The notes: generated by a model not told the origin, from the letters alone. A DNA stretch of 41,594 nucleotides from Alphaproteobacteria bacterium MarineAlpha9_Bin3 (GCA_002937655.1 PTKH01000011.1:1-41594), one strand, 5' to 3'; positions 25,725-34,787 are shown, numbered from the stretch's first letter. Numbers and translations are program-made.

Positions 25725-26656
25725 TGAAGTTTTTTAATATAATCCTATTTTTTATATTAAATTTTTATGCTTATCCTTCTATATCGTCAAATAATTTTAA
25801 CTTAGTTCCAATAGAAATAAGCGATAATGTTTTTGTTATTATAGGTGATAATGAGAATATTAGTATTGAAAATGGAGGAGCAATAAGTAATACAGGCTTT
25901 ATAATAGGAGATAACTATATACTTGTTATAGATGCTGGTCCAAGTTACATATACGCTTCTAATGTTATAGATATAATTAAGTCTTTTTCTGACTTACCTA
26001 TTCAATATTTAGTTGTAACTCATCATCATGCTGATCATTCATTTGGAATTTCTAGGTATTTAGAAATTGATGTTGAAATTATTATAGCGCCTGCAGAACT
26101 AAAGAGATATCTAAAGTATGGGCATCGCTCACTAAAACAAATTAAGGCTCTTATTGGGGAAGATTGGTTATTAGATACAAAAATAAATTCTTTTGAATAT
26201 AAAGTAAAAGAATATCCCATAAGTTTAAATTTAGGAAATAGAAATATTTCGATAGAATTATTCGAAAAAGGTCACTCTGATGGAGACCTGATTATAAAAG
26301 ATAAAAATAGTAATATTTTATTTGTTGGAGATTTAATATTTAATGGAAGAGCACCTACTGTGCCACACGCTAATATTAATAATTGGAAAAATTATATAGA
26401 TATTATTAGTAAAAGAGATTGGAATTATTTAATACCTGGCCATGGTAATATTATAAAAAATAAAAATGAACTTTTACCAACAAAAAACTGGATTACCTTT
26501 ATAGATAAAACCGCAAAAGAAGCATCAATAAAGGGAGTAAGCGCTTTAGAAATTTTTAACGAAGGTCTTCCAGATTTTATCAAAAAATATAAACTGGCAA
26601 AAGAGACCTGGTATAGGGATTTACCTATATTAATTGATAAGTATGAATTTGATTAA
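25724..26656 (+). CDS. Secreted metallo-beta-lactamase-fold hydrolase, quinoprotein relay (SoxH-like) type
   Basis: The protein has 310 residues and an N-terminal signal peptide (about 1-22, with a hydrophobic stretch FFNIILFFILNF). The metallo-beta-lactamase motif THHHADHSFG supplies His100, His102, Asp104 and His105. Further metal ligands are expected in EKGHSDGDLIIK (His) and VGDLIF (Asp). The last His is in IPGHGNI. The ATG overlaps the stop of the SoxYZ-like gene by one base (TAATG), so the two are translationally coupled. MBL proteins next to SoxYZ-like carriers have been called quinoprotein relay zinc metallohydrolases and resemble SoxH. The substrate is unknown, and glyoxalase II-like thioester or sulfur-adduct hydrolysis is only a guess. 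Confidence 0.82.
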   Translation: MKFFNIILFFILNFYAYPSISSNNFNLVPIEISDNVFVIIGDNENISIENGGAISNTGFIIGDNYILVIDAGPSYIYASNVIDIIKSFSDLPIQYLVVTHHHADHSFGISRYLEIDVEIIIAPAELKRYLKYGHRSLKQIKALIGEDWLLDTKINSFEYKVKEYPISLNLGNRNISIELFEKGHSDGDLIIKDKNSNILFVGDLIFNGRAPTVPHANINNWKNYIDIISKRDWNYLIPGHGNIIKNKNELLPTKNWITFIDKTAKEASIKGVSALEIFNEGLPDFIKKYKLAKETWYRDLPILIDKYEFD

Positions 26657-26706
26657 TTTTTAGTTGCTCTATCAAACATTATATATTACAGATTATTGCT
26701 TATTAA

Positions 26707-26793
26707 GCCACTGTGGCGGAACTGGTAGACGCGGTGGATTCAAAATCCGCTTGGGGTAACTCAGTGTCGGTTCGAGTCCGACCAGTGGTACCA
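26707..26793 (+). tRNA. tRNA-Leu (anticodon CAA)
   Basis: The gene is 87 bases long with CCA encoded at the 3' end (26791-26793). The acceptor arms GCCACTG and CAGTGGT pair over seven positions with one G-U. The anticodon stem GTGGA/TCCGC encloses the loop TTCAAAA, which places CAA at the anticodon and reads UUG codons. A long variable arm and the T-arm GTCGGTTCGAGTCCGAC are present, as expected of a class II tRNA. Discriminator base is A. It lies 50 bases after the MBL gene and 32 bases before speD. Confidence 0.96.
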
Positions 26794-26825
26794 TAAATTT
26801 TTTGTTTTATTAGGTATATTTATTT

Positions 26826-27248
26826 ATGGATATAGATTCTAAATATTTAAAGAATTCTGGTAGTACATTAGATCATTTTGCAGAGGATAATGGCATATTA
26901 TTTGCAGGACATCACTATCTTATTGATATGTGGGACTGTCTTTATTTAGAAGATAAAAAGAAAGTTAGAGATTTATTAATCAGAGCAGCTAAGGTTGCCG
27001 GTGCGACTGTATTACAAATAAAAGTCCATCATTTTGGGAAAGGACAGGGAGTTTCAGGTGTAGCTATACTAGCTGAGTCTCATATAAGTATTCATACTTG
27101 GCCGGAAAGAAATTTTGCAGCTTTCGATATTTTTATGTGTGGATCTACAAATCCTGAATTATCACTTAATTTTTTAAAAAAAGAATTTAATGCGAAAAAA
27201 GTAGATGTAAAGAAACTTAAAAGGGGACTTATTAATTATATAAAATGA
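26826..27248 (+). CDS. speD: S-adenosylmethionine decarboxylase proenzyme (SpeD, class 1B)
   Basis: The protein has 140 residues, the prokaryotic short form. It makes decarboxylated AdoMet, the aminopropyl donor for spermidine. The proenzyme self-cleaves before Ser85 in AESHISIHTWPE, generating the pyruvoyl cofactor; His90 and Cys105 (in FMCGSTNP) fit the catalytic processing residues. The segment FAGHHYLIDMWDC and KVHHFGKGQGVSGV are typical of the family. ATG 26826 lies 33 bases after the tRNA. The stop overlaps the decarboxylase start by four bases (ATGA), so the two are co-translated. Confidence 0.95.
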   Translation: MDIDSKYLKNSGSTLDHFAEDNGILFAGHHYLIDMWDCLYLEDKKKVRDLLIRAAKVAGATVLQIKVHHFGKGQGVSGVAILAESHISIHTWPERNFAAFDIFMCGSTNPELSLNFLKKEFNAKKVDVKKLKRGLINYIK

Positions 27249-28378
27249 CTATGAATAATATTGAAAAATTTTTAAAAAATTCTAATTTGGAATATCCACT
27301 TTTGGTCATGGATCTATCAAAGGTTTCTGATTCTTATAAAAAGCTCAAGAAAGCTTTTCCTTATTATAAAATTTATTATGCAGTTAAGGCCAATCCTGCA
27401 AAAGAAATACTTAATTGTTTAAAAAATCAAGGTTCTTACTTTGATGTTTCTAGCAAGAATGAAATTAATTTGTGCTTATCAGAATCTATTGACCCGTCAT
27501 TTCTATCTTTTGGAAATACGGTAAAAAAAGAAAAAGATATTTTATGGGCCTATAAAAAGGGCATAAAATTATTTGCTTTTGACTCTATAGAGGAACTCAA
27601 TAAGATTGAGAAAAATGCGAAAAATGCCCAAGTTTTTTGTCGACTTCAGGTTCCTAATCAAGGAGCTAATTGGCCTTTATCAAAAAAATTTGGTTGTTCC
27701 AAAGAGATGGCTAAAAAGTTGCTTATAGAGGCAAAAAAGAAAAATCTTTCTCCTGTAGGTGTATCCTTTCATGTAGGTTCTCAACAAACTAATATAAATA
27801 GATGGGTGGAATCTCTTAAATTATGTTTTGATGTATATTCTTATTTGAAAGAGAATAATATTTTTTTAGATTTCATAAATATTGGAGGAGGTATTCCAGT
27901 AAATTATTTTGATTTTAATTTCGACTTAAAAATATTTTCAAAAAAATTAAATATGGAAATTAAAAATATTTTTGGAGATGCTCCTATTAATTTTATTTTA
28001 GAACCAGGTAGATTTTTAGTTGCTGAAGCTGGCGTGATTGAGTCAGAAGTTATTTTAGTATCTAAAAAAAATAATAAAGATAAAAAAAGATGGGTTTATC
28101 TTGATATAGGGAGGTTTGGAGGATTAGCAGAAACAGAATCTGAAGCCATACGTTATAAAATTACTACTGTTAATAATAATTCTGAATGTAGTCCTGTAAA
28201 TATTGCGGGCCCATCTTGTGATGGTGCAGATATTATTTATGAAAAATATAATTATCAGCTGCCTAAAAATTTAAAGTCAGGAGATAGAGTTAGATTCCAT
28301 TCAGCAGGAGCTTATACTTCCGTTTACGTTTCGGATTTTAACGGATTACAAAGATTAAGAGAATATTTCATTGAATAA
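27245..28378 (+). CDS. Type III PLP-dependent (ornithine-type) decarboxylase
   Basis: The protein has 377 residues and the alanine racemase-like barrel plus C-terminal beta-sandwich of ornithine/diaminopimelate-type decarboxylases. The PLP-binding lysine is Lys48 in YYAVKANP. The phosphate-binding loop is in NIGGGIP, the glutamate of EPGRF (about 257) contacts PLP, and the active-site cysteine is in GPSCDGAD. Tyr in HSAGAYTSVY near the C-terminus is also conserved. The length (about 377) and CDGAD motif fit bacterial ornithine or lysine/ornithine decarboxylases and not LysA, which is longer. Context with speD and speE makes putrescine production from ornithine likely; lysine as a substrate is not excluded. 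Its first ATG overlaps speD, with another ATG two codons on. Confidence 0.87.
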   Translation: MTMNNIEKFLKNSNLEYPLLVMDLSKVSDSYKKLKKAFPYYKIYYAVKANPAKEILNCLKNQGSYFDVSSKNEINLCLSESIDPSFLSFGNTVKKEKDILWAYKKGIKLFAFDSIEELNKIEKNAKNAQVFCRLQVPNQGANWPLSKKFGCSKEMAKKLLIEAKKKNLSPVGVSFHVGSQQTNINRWVESLKLCFDVYSYLKENNIFLDFINIGGGIPVNYFDFNFDLKIFSKKLNMEIKNIFGDAPINFILEPGRFLVAEAGVIESEVILVSKKNNKDKKRWVYLDIGRFGGLAETESEAIRYKITTVNNNSECSPVNIAGPSCDGADIIYEKYNYQLPKNLKSGDRVRFHSAGAYTSVYVSDFNGLQRLREYFIE

Positions 28379-28390
28379 TTTAAATTGCAT

Positions 28391-29233
28391 TTAAATATCT
28401 TTTATCCATTGTGGCAAATTAAATGAAGATTCATGTATTTCATCAGTATAATATTTTGTATTTAGCTTTTTTATAAAATTTTGTTTTTTATCCAGATTGT
28501 GAATATTAGTAATATCTTTAGACTTTGATGCCCATGTTAATGCCATATGACCTCCAATATATGTTGGTACAACAGTTAAATATACTCCATAAAATTTAAA
28601 AATAGATTTTAAATAATTTTTAGTATCTTTAAGCTCTTTTTTTTGAAAGAATGGTACTCCGTTTTGAAATACTACTATTCCGTTGCAAGTTAAAGAGTTT
28701 CTTATATCTTTATAAAAATTTAGTTTAAATAATCTTTTTCCAGGTCCTATTGGATCAGGTCTATCCGCAATAATTAAATCAAAATAATTTCTAAATTTAT
28801 TTTTTTTTATAAATTTAGACGCATCCTCAATTATAATATTAACTTTAGAATTTTTTAAGGACCCATGATTAATTTTTTTTAAATACTTATGGCTCAAATT
28901 GATTACATCTTCGTCAATTTCACATATAAATATTTCTTTAACTGTTTTATGCTTTAACACTTCAGAAGCTATTGCTCCATCACCACCTCCAATTATTAAA
29001 ACTTTTTTTACATCACCATGGGATAATATTGGTAAGTGACTTAGCATTTCTGAGTAGAAATAATGATCAACTTCTGTTATTTGTAATACATTATCTAGTA
29101 CAAGAATTTTACCAAAATATTTAGAATCAAAAATTAAAATATCTTGAAATTTACTTTTTTCTTTAATAATAACTTTTTCAACAGAAATAGTTTGATTGTA
29201 TTTCTTATATAGATTTTCTGAAAATTTTTTCAT
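28391..29233 (-). CDS. speE: Polyamine aminopropyltransferase (spermidine synthase)
   Basis: The protein has 280 residues. It transfers an aminopropyl group from decarboxylated AdoMet to putrescine. Motifs in order: LVLDNVLQITEVDHYFYSEML (given in part as LDNVLQITEVDHYFY), the nucleotide loop IIGGGDGAIASEVLKH, the acidic end of strand 2 in ICEIDEDVI, IIEDASKF, and the catalytic segment ADRPDPIGPGKRLF. Most spermidine synthases read DSTDP where this one has DRPDP; the catalytic Asp and the second Asp are kept. The gene converges on the decarboxylase gene with 12 bases between the stops, so it uses a promoter on the minus strand, near 29240. The start at ATG 29233 is clear. Substrate preference (putrescine or a longer amine) cannot be settled. 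Confidence 0.9.
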   Translation of the reverse strand: MKKFSENLYKKYNQTISVEKVIIKEKSKFQDILIFDSKYFGKILVLDNVLQITEVDHYFYSEMLSHLPILSHGDVKKVLIIGGGDGAIASEVLKHKTVKEIFICEIDEDVINLSHKYLKKINHGSLKNSKVNIIIEDASKFIKKNKFRNYFDLIIADRPDPIGPGKRLFKLNFYKDIRNSLTCNGIVVFQNGVPFFQKKELKDTKNYLKSIFKFYGVYLTVVPTYIGGHMALTWASKSKDITNIHNLDKKQNFIKKLNTKYYTDEIHESSFNLPQWIKDI

Positions 29234-29248
29234 TATATATTAGTGTTA

Positions 29249-30007
29249 CTATTTTCTAGTAATCCATTGCTTTCCCATTTTCCAAGTGAACATAGGACGA
29301 TTATGTAACATTTTTCTAATTTTTAAAATATCTCCATTATATTCTATAAGTTCATTAATCATAAATTCTGTCACATCAGCCATTGGAAGTTTAGTAGCTT
29401 TACTAAGAGGTATCCATTTAATTTCTACTAATTCACTTGTAGTTTTTATTTTTCCAGTTAAATATTTTGCATCGGCCATAAAAAACCTTGCATGAAAACG
29501 AATAGGACTAAAAGTAGGAGTTATGGCCCTACCTAAATAAACTAGTTTAGCTAGATCAGGCACTAAACCTTTATTTGACATAATATTAATACCATTAGTT
29601 ATATCTTCGTTATTTATATGAGAGACACTTTTTACTTTTTTACCAAGTATGAGACCTGTTTCTTCAACTGTTTCTCTAATAGATGCTATTGCGAGTGCGT
29701 TAGCAGTTTTTACATTATTGGACACTACTAATTTTTTTACGATATTATTATTGAGTTTCGTTGTTTCAAAAATACTAAAGTCATTTTTATCAAGGACACC
29801 TCCGGGAAAAACCCATGCACCTGGCATAAAACGAGTTTTATTAGACCTTTTACCTAATAATACTTTTACTTCATTAGATGAAGTTTTTAATAATACTAAG
29901 CTAGCGGCATTTCTAGGCTTAGCTATTTTTGCTCCTTTTTCTTTTTTAGGTGTGAATTTAAGTTCTTTCTTAACCATACTTCTTGCTATATATTTTTTTT
30001 GCTGCAT
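29249..30007 (-). CDS. Nudix hydrolase (NUDT19/RppH-superfamily type)
   Basis: The protein has 252 residues. The opening domain has AASLVLL and MPGAWVFPGGVLDKND. The Nudix helix reads REtVEETGLILG (REXXEEXG at residues 111-118), preceded by the essential Gly pair at 69-70. About 35 residues are inserted between the GG and RE parts of the motif, as in NUDT19-like (coenzyme A diphosphatase-type) enzymes, rather than the compact 23-residue box. The C-terminal half has TPTFSPIRFHARFFMA, a strand and helix typical of that subgroup. The substrate is unknown; nucleotide or CoA-type diphosphates are usual. The N-terminus is lysine-rich (about residues 12-28). It ends 15 bases before speE on the same strand, so the two may be co-transcribed. 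Confidence 0.85.
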   Translation of the reverse strand: MQQKKYIARSMVKKELKFTPKKEKGAKIAKPRNAASLVLLKTSSNEVKVLLGKRSNKTRFMPGAWVFPGGVLDKNDFSIFETTKLNNNIVKKLVVSNNVKTANALAIASIRETVEETGLILGKKVKSVSHINNEDITNGINIMSNKGLVPDLAKLVYLGRAITPTFSPIRFHARFFMADAKYLTGKIKTTSELVEIKWIPLSKATKLPMADVTEFMINELIEYNGDILKIRKMLHNRPMFTWKMGKQWITRK

Positions 30008-30110
30008 TATTTTATGTTATTTCATATTAAGAAGGTTATAATCAATTATATTTTATATATATATATTATTCAAAGGTACACCGATTTGTAAAAAAACTTA
30101 GGAGTTTATT

Positions 30111-31007
30111 TTGGAAGGTACAAATAAAGATAAACAATCACTACAAGATTTACTATCTCATGATTTAGAATTTAAATATGCCACTTCTAAAAAGGTTTTA
30201 CCTGGTATTAGAAGAGTAGTAGCTCCTAATCCAAGCCCTTATACACTTCACGGCACTGGTACCTATATAATAGGTTCAGGAGAAGTAGCAATTATAGATC
30301 CTGGCCCAAATATTCCCTCACATATTGACGCTTTAATAAATGAAACTAAAGGAGAAAAAATTACTCATATATTAGTTACTCATACACATGCCGACCATTC
30401 TCCAGCATCTAGGCCACTAGCTAATTTAACTGGCGGAATTGTAATGGGCTATGGTCCTCATGGAAATGAAGAAGGCGAAGAAGGGGCTGATTTAAGTTTT
30501 ACCCCTGATTATTTAATTAAAGATAAGGAAATTATTAAAGGATATAACTGGGAATTGGAGTGTATACATACCCCGGGTCATACCTCAAATCATATTTGCT
30601 ATTCTGTTAAGGGATCTAAAGCGATATTAACAGGAGATCATATAATGGGATGGTCAACAACTTTAGTATCACCACCAGATGGGAATATGAAAGATTATTT
30701 TACCAGTTTAGAAAAAATGTTATTGAGAGAAGAAGAATATTATATTCCATCTCATGGTGAAATGATAAAAAATCCAAGAAGATTTGTGACCGCTTTAATA
30801 GGTCATAGGAAGATGAGAGAAAAGCAGATAAAAAAATATTTACATACTAATAAAATATCTTATATTCCTGAATTAGTATCTAAAATGTATCCTAATCTTG
30901 ATAAACGATTAATTAAAGCTGCAGGAAGATCTGTTTTAGCCCATTTATTACATATGCAAGAATTAGGTTATGTTCAATCAAGTGATAGTGGTTGGATTTT
31001 AATATAA
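30111..31007 (+). CDS. Metallo-beta-lactamase-fold hydrolase, LACTB2-like
   Basis: The protein has 298 residues with no signal peptide, so it is cytosolic, unlike the MBL protein at 25724. The metal motif THTHADHSPA gives His91, His93, Asp95 and His96; additional ligands are His in TPGHTSNH and Asp in TGDHIMGW, and the last His in PSHGEMI. The C-terminal 60 residues form a helical winged-helix-like extension (KRLIKAAGRSVLAHLLHMQELG), characteristic of the LACTB2-like group. Human LACTB2 is an RNA endonuclease, but bacterial relatives are mostly uncharacterised. The start is TTG 30111, with AGGAG six bases upstream. It is divergent from the Nudix gene and 22 bases before ribF. Confidence 0.88.
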   Translation: MEGTNKDKQSLQDLLSHDLEFKYATSKKVLPGIRRVVAPNPSPYTLHGTGTYIIGSGEVAIIDPGPNIPSHIDALINETKGEKITHILVTHTHADHSPASRPLANLTGGIVMGYGPHGNEEGEEGADLSFTPDYLIKDKEIIKGYNWELECIHTPGHTSNHICYSVKGSKAILTGDHIMGWSTTLVSPPDGNMKDYFTSLEKMLLREEEYYIPSHGEMIKNPRRFVTALIGHRKMREKQIKKYLHTNKISYIPELVSKMYPNLDKRLIKAAGRSVLAHLLHMQELGYVQSSDSGWILI

Positions 31008-31029
31008 CACATACATAAAAGAGTTTTAT

Positions 31030-31974
31030 ATGATTTCTGTTTATAGAGAATTTTCTGATTTAAAAAATATTGTAAAAAAATCAATAGTGGTAATAGGTAA
31101 TTTTGATGGAGTACATTTAGGTCATCAAGCGGTACTTAATTATGCAAAATCGCTAAAGAAAGAAGCTAATGATAATTTATTATTACTTACATTTTACCCA
31201 CATCCATTAAAAGTATTACGCCCTGAATATGCACCTAGAAATATATTATCTTTTAGAAATAAAGTTATCAAAATGAAAGAGTTAGGAGTAGATATAATCC
31301 TTGCTCAGCGTTTTAATAAAAATTTTTCCAAAATATCTGCGGATAATTTTATTAAAATTATTTTATCACAAGGGCTTAAAGCTAGACATATTGTGGTAGG
31401 TGATGATTTTCGATTTGGTAATAATAGACAAGGAAATATTGATTATTTAAAATCACAAGAACATCAAAATAATTTTAAAGTTCATATTATAAATGAAATT
31501 TCCGATAAGAAAGTTAGGTATTCCTCAAGCTTAGCAAGAGAAATGATTATTAAAGGAAAAATGTTTGAAGCTAAAAAAGTACTAGGCTATTTCCATGAAA
31601 TTGAAGGTAAGGTTGTAAAAGGAGAACAAATGGGAAGAAAACTAGGTTTCCCTACAGCTAATATTCATTATTTAAATACTATCATTCCAGATAACGGAAT
31701 ATATGCAGGTTGGGTAAAGTTCAATAACAAAACTTATATGAGTGCTATCTCAACTGGATATAGGCCTCAATTTAAGGGTAAAAAAAGATTTTTAGAGGCA
31801 TATATACTAAATTTTAGTGGAGATATTTATGGAACACGTATAAAAGTTTCATTGGTAGAAAAAATTCGTAAGGAAAAAGTTTTTTCTGATATAGATGAAT
31901 TAAAAAAACAAATGAGTTTAGATTGTATAGAAGTTGTTAAAATATTAGAAAAAGTGAAAACAAGTATTTTATAA
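31030..31974 (+). CDS. ribF: Bifunctional riboflavin kinase/FAD synthetase
   Basis: The protein has 314 residues. It phosphorylates riboflavin to FMN and adenylates FMN to FAD. The N-terminal FAD synthetase domain has VVIGNFDGVHLGHQAVL (nucleotidyltransferase HxGH-type motif), FYPHPLKVL, and GDDFRFGNNRQGN. SSSLAREMI-like RYSSSLAREMI replaces the ISSTxIR site. The C-terminal riboflavin kinase domain begins at VVKGEQMGRKLGFPTANI with the TAN motif, then PDNGIYAGWV and AISTGYRPQF. ATG 31030 has AAAAGAG upstream. It is followed by ileS after 19 bases. The ribF-ileS-lspA order is conserved in many proteobacteria. Confidence 0.95.
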   Translation: MISVYREFSDLKNIVKKSIVVIGNFDGVHLGHQAVLNYAKSLKKEANDNLLLLTFYPHPLKVLRPEYAPRNILSFRNKVIKMKELGVDIILAQRFNKNFSKISADNFIKIILSQGLKARHIVVGDDFRFGNNRQGNIDYLKSQEHQNNFKVHIINEISDKKVRYSSSLAREMIIKGKMFEAKKVLGYFHEIEGKVVKGEQMGRKLGFPTANIHYLNTIIPDNGIYAGWVKFNNKTYMSAISTGYRPQFKGKKRFLEAYILNFSGDIYGTRIKVSLVEKIRKEKVFSDIDELKKQMSLDCIEVVKILEKVKTSIL

Positions 31975-31993
31975 GTAGTATGAGGGAAAGTTG

Positions 31994-34786
31994 ATGGATT
32001 ATAAGGATACAGTATTTTTACCTAAATCAAGTTTTGGAATGCGTGGTGGTTTGCCTCAGCGTGAACCAGAAATGATTAATAGGTGGAATAAGATAAATTT
32101 ATGGGAAAAACTTAGAGAGATGTCTAAAGACAAAGAAAAGTTTATTCTTCATGATGGTCCTCCTTATGCCAATGGCCCAATTCATATTGGCACTTCTATG
32201 AATAAAATTCTAAAAGATATTATAAATAGAAGTAAGCAGATGAGTGGTTATAACTCACATTATATTCCTGGTTGGGACTGTCATGGTTTACCTATTGAAT
32301 GGCAGGTAGAGCAGACGTACAAAAAAAAGGGAATTAATAAAGAAGAGATTCCAATTGCTGATTTTAGGGCAGAATGTAGAGATTTTGCAGATAAATGGAT
32401 CGATGCCCAAATGGAAGATTTTAAAAGATTATTTGTTTTAGCAGATTGGGATAATAGATATTTAACTATGAGTTTTAACGCTGAGGCCCAAATTGTAAGA
32501 GAAATTGGTAAATTCATAGAAAATGGTAGTTTATATAAAGGCTCTAAACCTGTTATGTGGTCTCCTGTTGAAAAAACAGCTTTAGCAGAGGCAGAAGTAG
32601 AATATAAAGATATAGAATCAACTGCGATTACTGTTGGTTTTAAAGTTACAACTACAAAAGAAAAAATACTACAAGATTTATATATACCTATATGGACGAC
32701 TACGCCTTGGACTATTCCTGCTAATAGAGCAATTGCTTACGGAAGAAACCTGGATTATTTGATTATAGAAGTTAAAAATAATAATGATAATGACCAAATT
32801 TTTAAAGGACAGAAAATTTTAATAGCTGAGGAAAGATTAGATAAATTTTTAACAGACACTAATATAGAGGATATTTCTATAGTTTCTAAAATTAAAGGAA
32901 ATCTTCTTAACGGAACTGTATGTTCACATCCTTTGTATGAAGACGGTTATACTTTTGAAGTGCCTTTGTTAGAGGGAGATTTTGTATCTACAGAACAAGG
33001 AACAGGTTTTGTTCATGTTGCGCCTGGACATGGAGAAGATGATTTTGAATTAGCCCAAAAATATGGAATTCAGGTTCCTGATATAGTTGAAGATGGAGGG
33101 ACTTATTTTCATAGTGTACCTATTTTTGCAGGCATACATGTATTTAAAGCTTTAAGCCCTGTTTGTGAGGCATTAAAAAAGAATTTTTCTTTATATTCTT
33201 CAGAAAAATATTTTCATAGCTATCCTCATTCTTGGAGATCAAAAAAACCAATTATTTATAGAGCAACACAGCAGTGGTTTATTTCGATGGAAAAGAACAA
33301 TTTAAAGAAAATTGCTTTAGACTCTATTGAAAATACTGTTTGGGTCCCTTCTATTTCTAAAAATAGAATTAAATCTATGGTTAAAGATCGTCCTGATTGG
33401 TGTGTATCTAGGCAGCGAGTTTGGGGTGTTCCAATTACTGTATTTTTGAATAAAATTACTGGAGAAATTCTAAGAGATTCAGAAGTTACAGAAAGAATTG
33501 CTAAAGAAGTAGAAAAAAAAGGAGCTGATGCTTGGTTTACAGAGGACCCGCAAAATTTTTTAGGGGAAAAGTATGATGCAAATCAATATGAATGTGTCCA
33601 AGATATTCTTGATGTATGGTTTGATTCAGGCTCTACTCATTCTTTTGTGTTAAGCAGTAATAAACAAAAATGGCCGGCAGACCTATATTTAGAAGGCTCT
33701 GATCAGCATAGAGGATGGTTCCAATCGTCCTTATTAGAATCGTGTGGTACAAGAGGAAGAGCTCCATTTGACGCAGTATTAACCCATGGTTTTGTATTGG
33801 ATGGTCAAGGACGAAAAATGTCAAAAAGTATAGGTAATGTTATTTCACCTCAAGAAATTATAAAACAATCAGGCTCAGATATATTAAGACTTTGGGTAGC
33901 TATGACCGACGTTACAGAAGATGTAAGAATAAGTCCTGAGGTATTAAAAGGAGTAAGTGAGTCATACAGACGTCTAAGGAATACTATAAGGTTTACTATA
34001 GGAGCATTAAATGATTATTCTGAATCAGAGTCTATTGATATAGAATTAATGCCAGAATTAGAAAGATGGGTATTGCATAGGATAAAAGAGTTAGATGCTT
34101 TACTTAAAAAATCAGTAAGAAATTATACTTTTCAAGGATTTTATAGTGAATTGCATACTTTTTGTTCATCAGATTTGTCAGCATTTTATTTTGATATAAG
34201 AAAAGATTCATTATATTGTGATGATTTTGAAAATGAAAAAAGAAGATCTACCAGAACAGTACTATACGAAATATTTAAATGTTTAACTACTTGGTTAGCC
34301 CCAGTTATTTCTTATACAGCGGAAGAAGCTTGGTTAGCTCATATAGGAACTGATAATGAAGATAGTATTCATTTGAAACAGTTTCCTAATATTCCAGAAA
34401 CTTGGCTAGATGATAAATTAAATCAAAAATGGATTAATATAAGAAAAATAAGAAGAGTTATTAATGGTGCATTAGAACTAGCAAGACAAGATAAGATAAT
34501 AGGTTCAAGTCTAGAAGCGGAAATTAAATTATATGTTAAAGACAATGAATATATTTCGCTAATTAAGGAAATTGATATTGATGAAATTGCTATTGTTTCA
34601 AAATCTGAAATTATTGAGGGAGTTGATATTATAGGTGCATATAAAGAAGATAATTTCAAAGGTTTAGAAATAACTGTGTCTAAAGCAAAAGGAGAGAAAT
34701 GTGCAAGATGTTGGAAAATTGATGATAATATTTCTTCAGTTTCAGAGACTTCTTTGTGTGAAAGGTGTATAAAAGTAGTAGAGTAA
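31994..34786 (+). CDS. ileS: Isoleucyl-tRNA synthetase
   Basis: The protein has 930 residues from ATG 31994; a TTG directly before it (31991) would add one Met. It charges tRNA-Ile with isoleucine. The class I HIGH motif reads HIGT (His64 in GPIHIGTSMNKILKD) and the KMSKS motif is in GRKMSKSIGN near residue 608. The CP1 editing domain lies between, with WTTTPWTIPANRA and GTGFVHVAPGHGEDD. The zinc-finger at the extreme C-terminus, CARCWK followed by CERC, is that of bacterial-type IleS. The GAGGG before the start (31982-31986) is a good ribosome site. lspA begins one base after the stop codon, which indicates translational coupling. Confidence 0.97.
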   Translation: MDYKDTVFLPKSSFGMRGGLPQREPEMINRWNKINLWEKLREMSKDKEKFILHDGPPYANGPIHIGTSMNKILKDIINRSKQMSGYNSHYIPGWDCHGLPIEWQVEQTYKKKGINKEEIPIADFRAECRDFADKWIDAQMEDFKRLFVLADWDNRYLTMSFNAEAQIVREIGKFIENGSLYKGSKPVMWSPVEKTALAEAEVEYKDIESTAITVGFKVTTTKEKILQDLYIPIWTTTPWTIPANRAIAYGRNLDYLIIEVKNNNDNDQIFKGQKILIAEERLDKFLTDTNIEDISIVSKIKGNLLNGTVCSHPLYEDGYTFEVPLLEGDFVSTEQGTGFVHVAPGHGEDDFELAQKYGIQVPDIVEDGGTYFHSVPIFAGIHVFKALSPVCEALKKNFSLYSSEKYFHSYPHSWRSKKPIIYRATQQWFISMEKNNLKKIALDSIENTVWVPSISKNRIKSMVKDRPDWCVSRQRVWGVPITVFLNKITGEILRDSEVTERIAKEVEKKGADAWFTEDPQNFLGEKYDANQYECVQDILDVWFDSGSTHSFVLSSNKQKWPADLYLEGSDQHRGWFQSSLLESCGTRGRAPFDAVLTHGFVLDGQGRKMSKSIGNVISPQEIIKQSGSDILRLWVAMTDVTEDVRISPEVLKGVSESYRRLRNTIRFTIGALNDYSESESIDIELMPELERWVLHRIKELDALLKKSVRNYTFQGFYSELHTFCSSDLSAFYFDIRKDSLYCDDFENEKRRSTRTVLYEIFKCLTTWLAPVISYTAEEAWLAHIGTDNEDSIHLKQFPNIPETWLDDKLNQKWINIRKIRRVINGALELARQDKIIGSSLEAEIKLYVKDNEYISLIKEIDIDEIAIVSKSEIIEGVDIIGAYKEDNFKGLEITVSKAKGEKCARCWKIDDNISSVSETSLCERCIKVVE

Positions 34787-34787
34787 A

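Noticed and set aside
30057-30068. Alternating AT run upstream of the LACTB2-like gene
   Set aside because: It is a short dinucleotide run of a kind common in this DNA, with no other sign of a binding site or origin.
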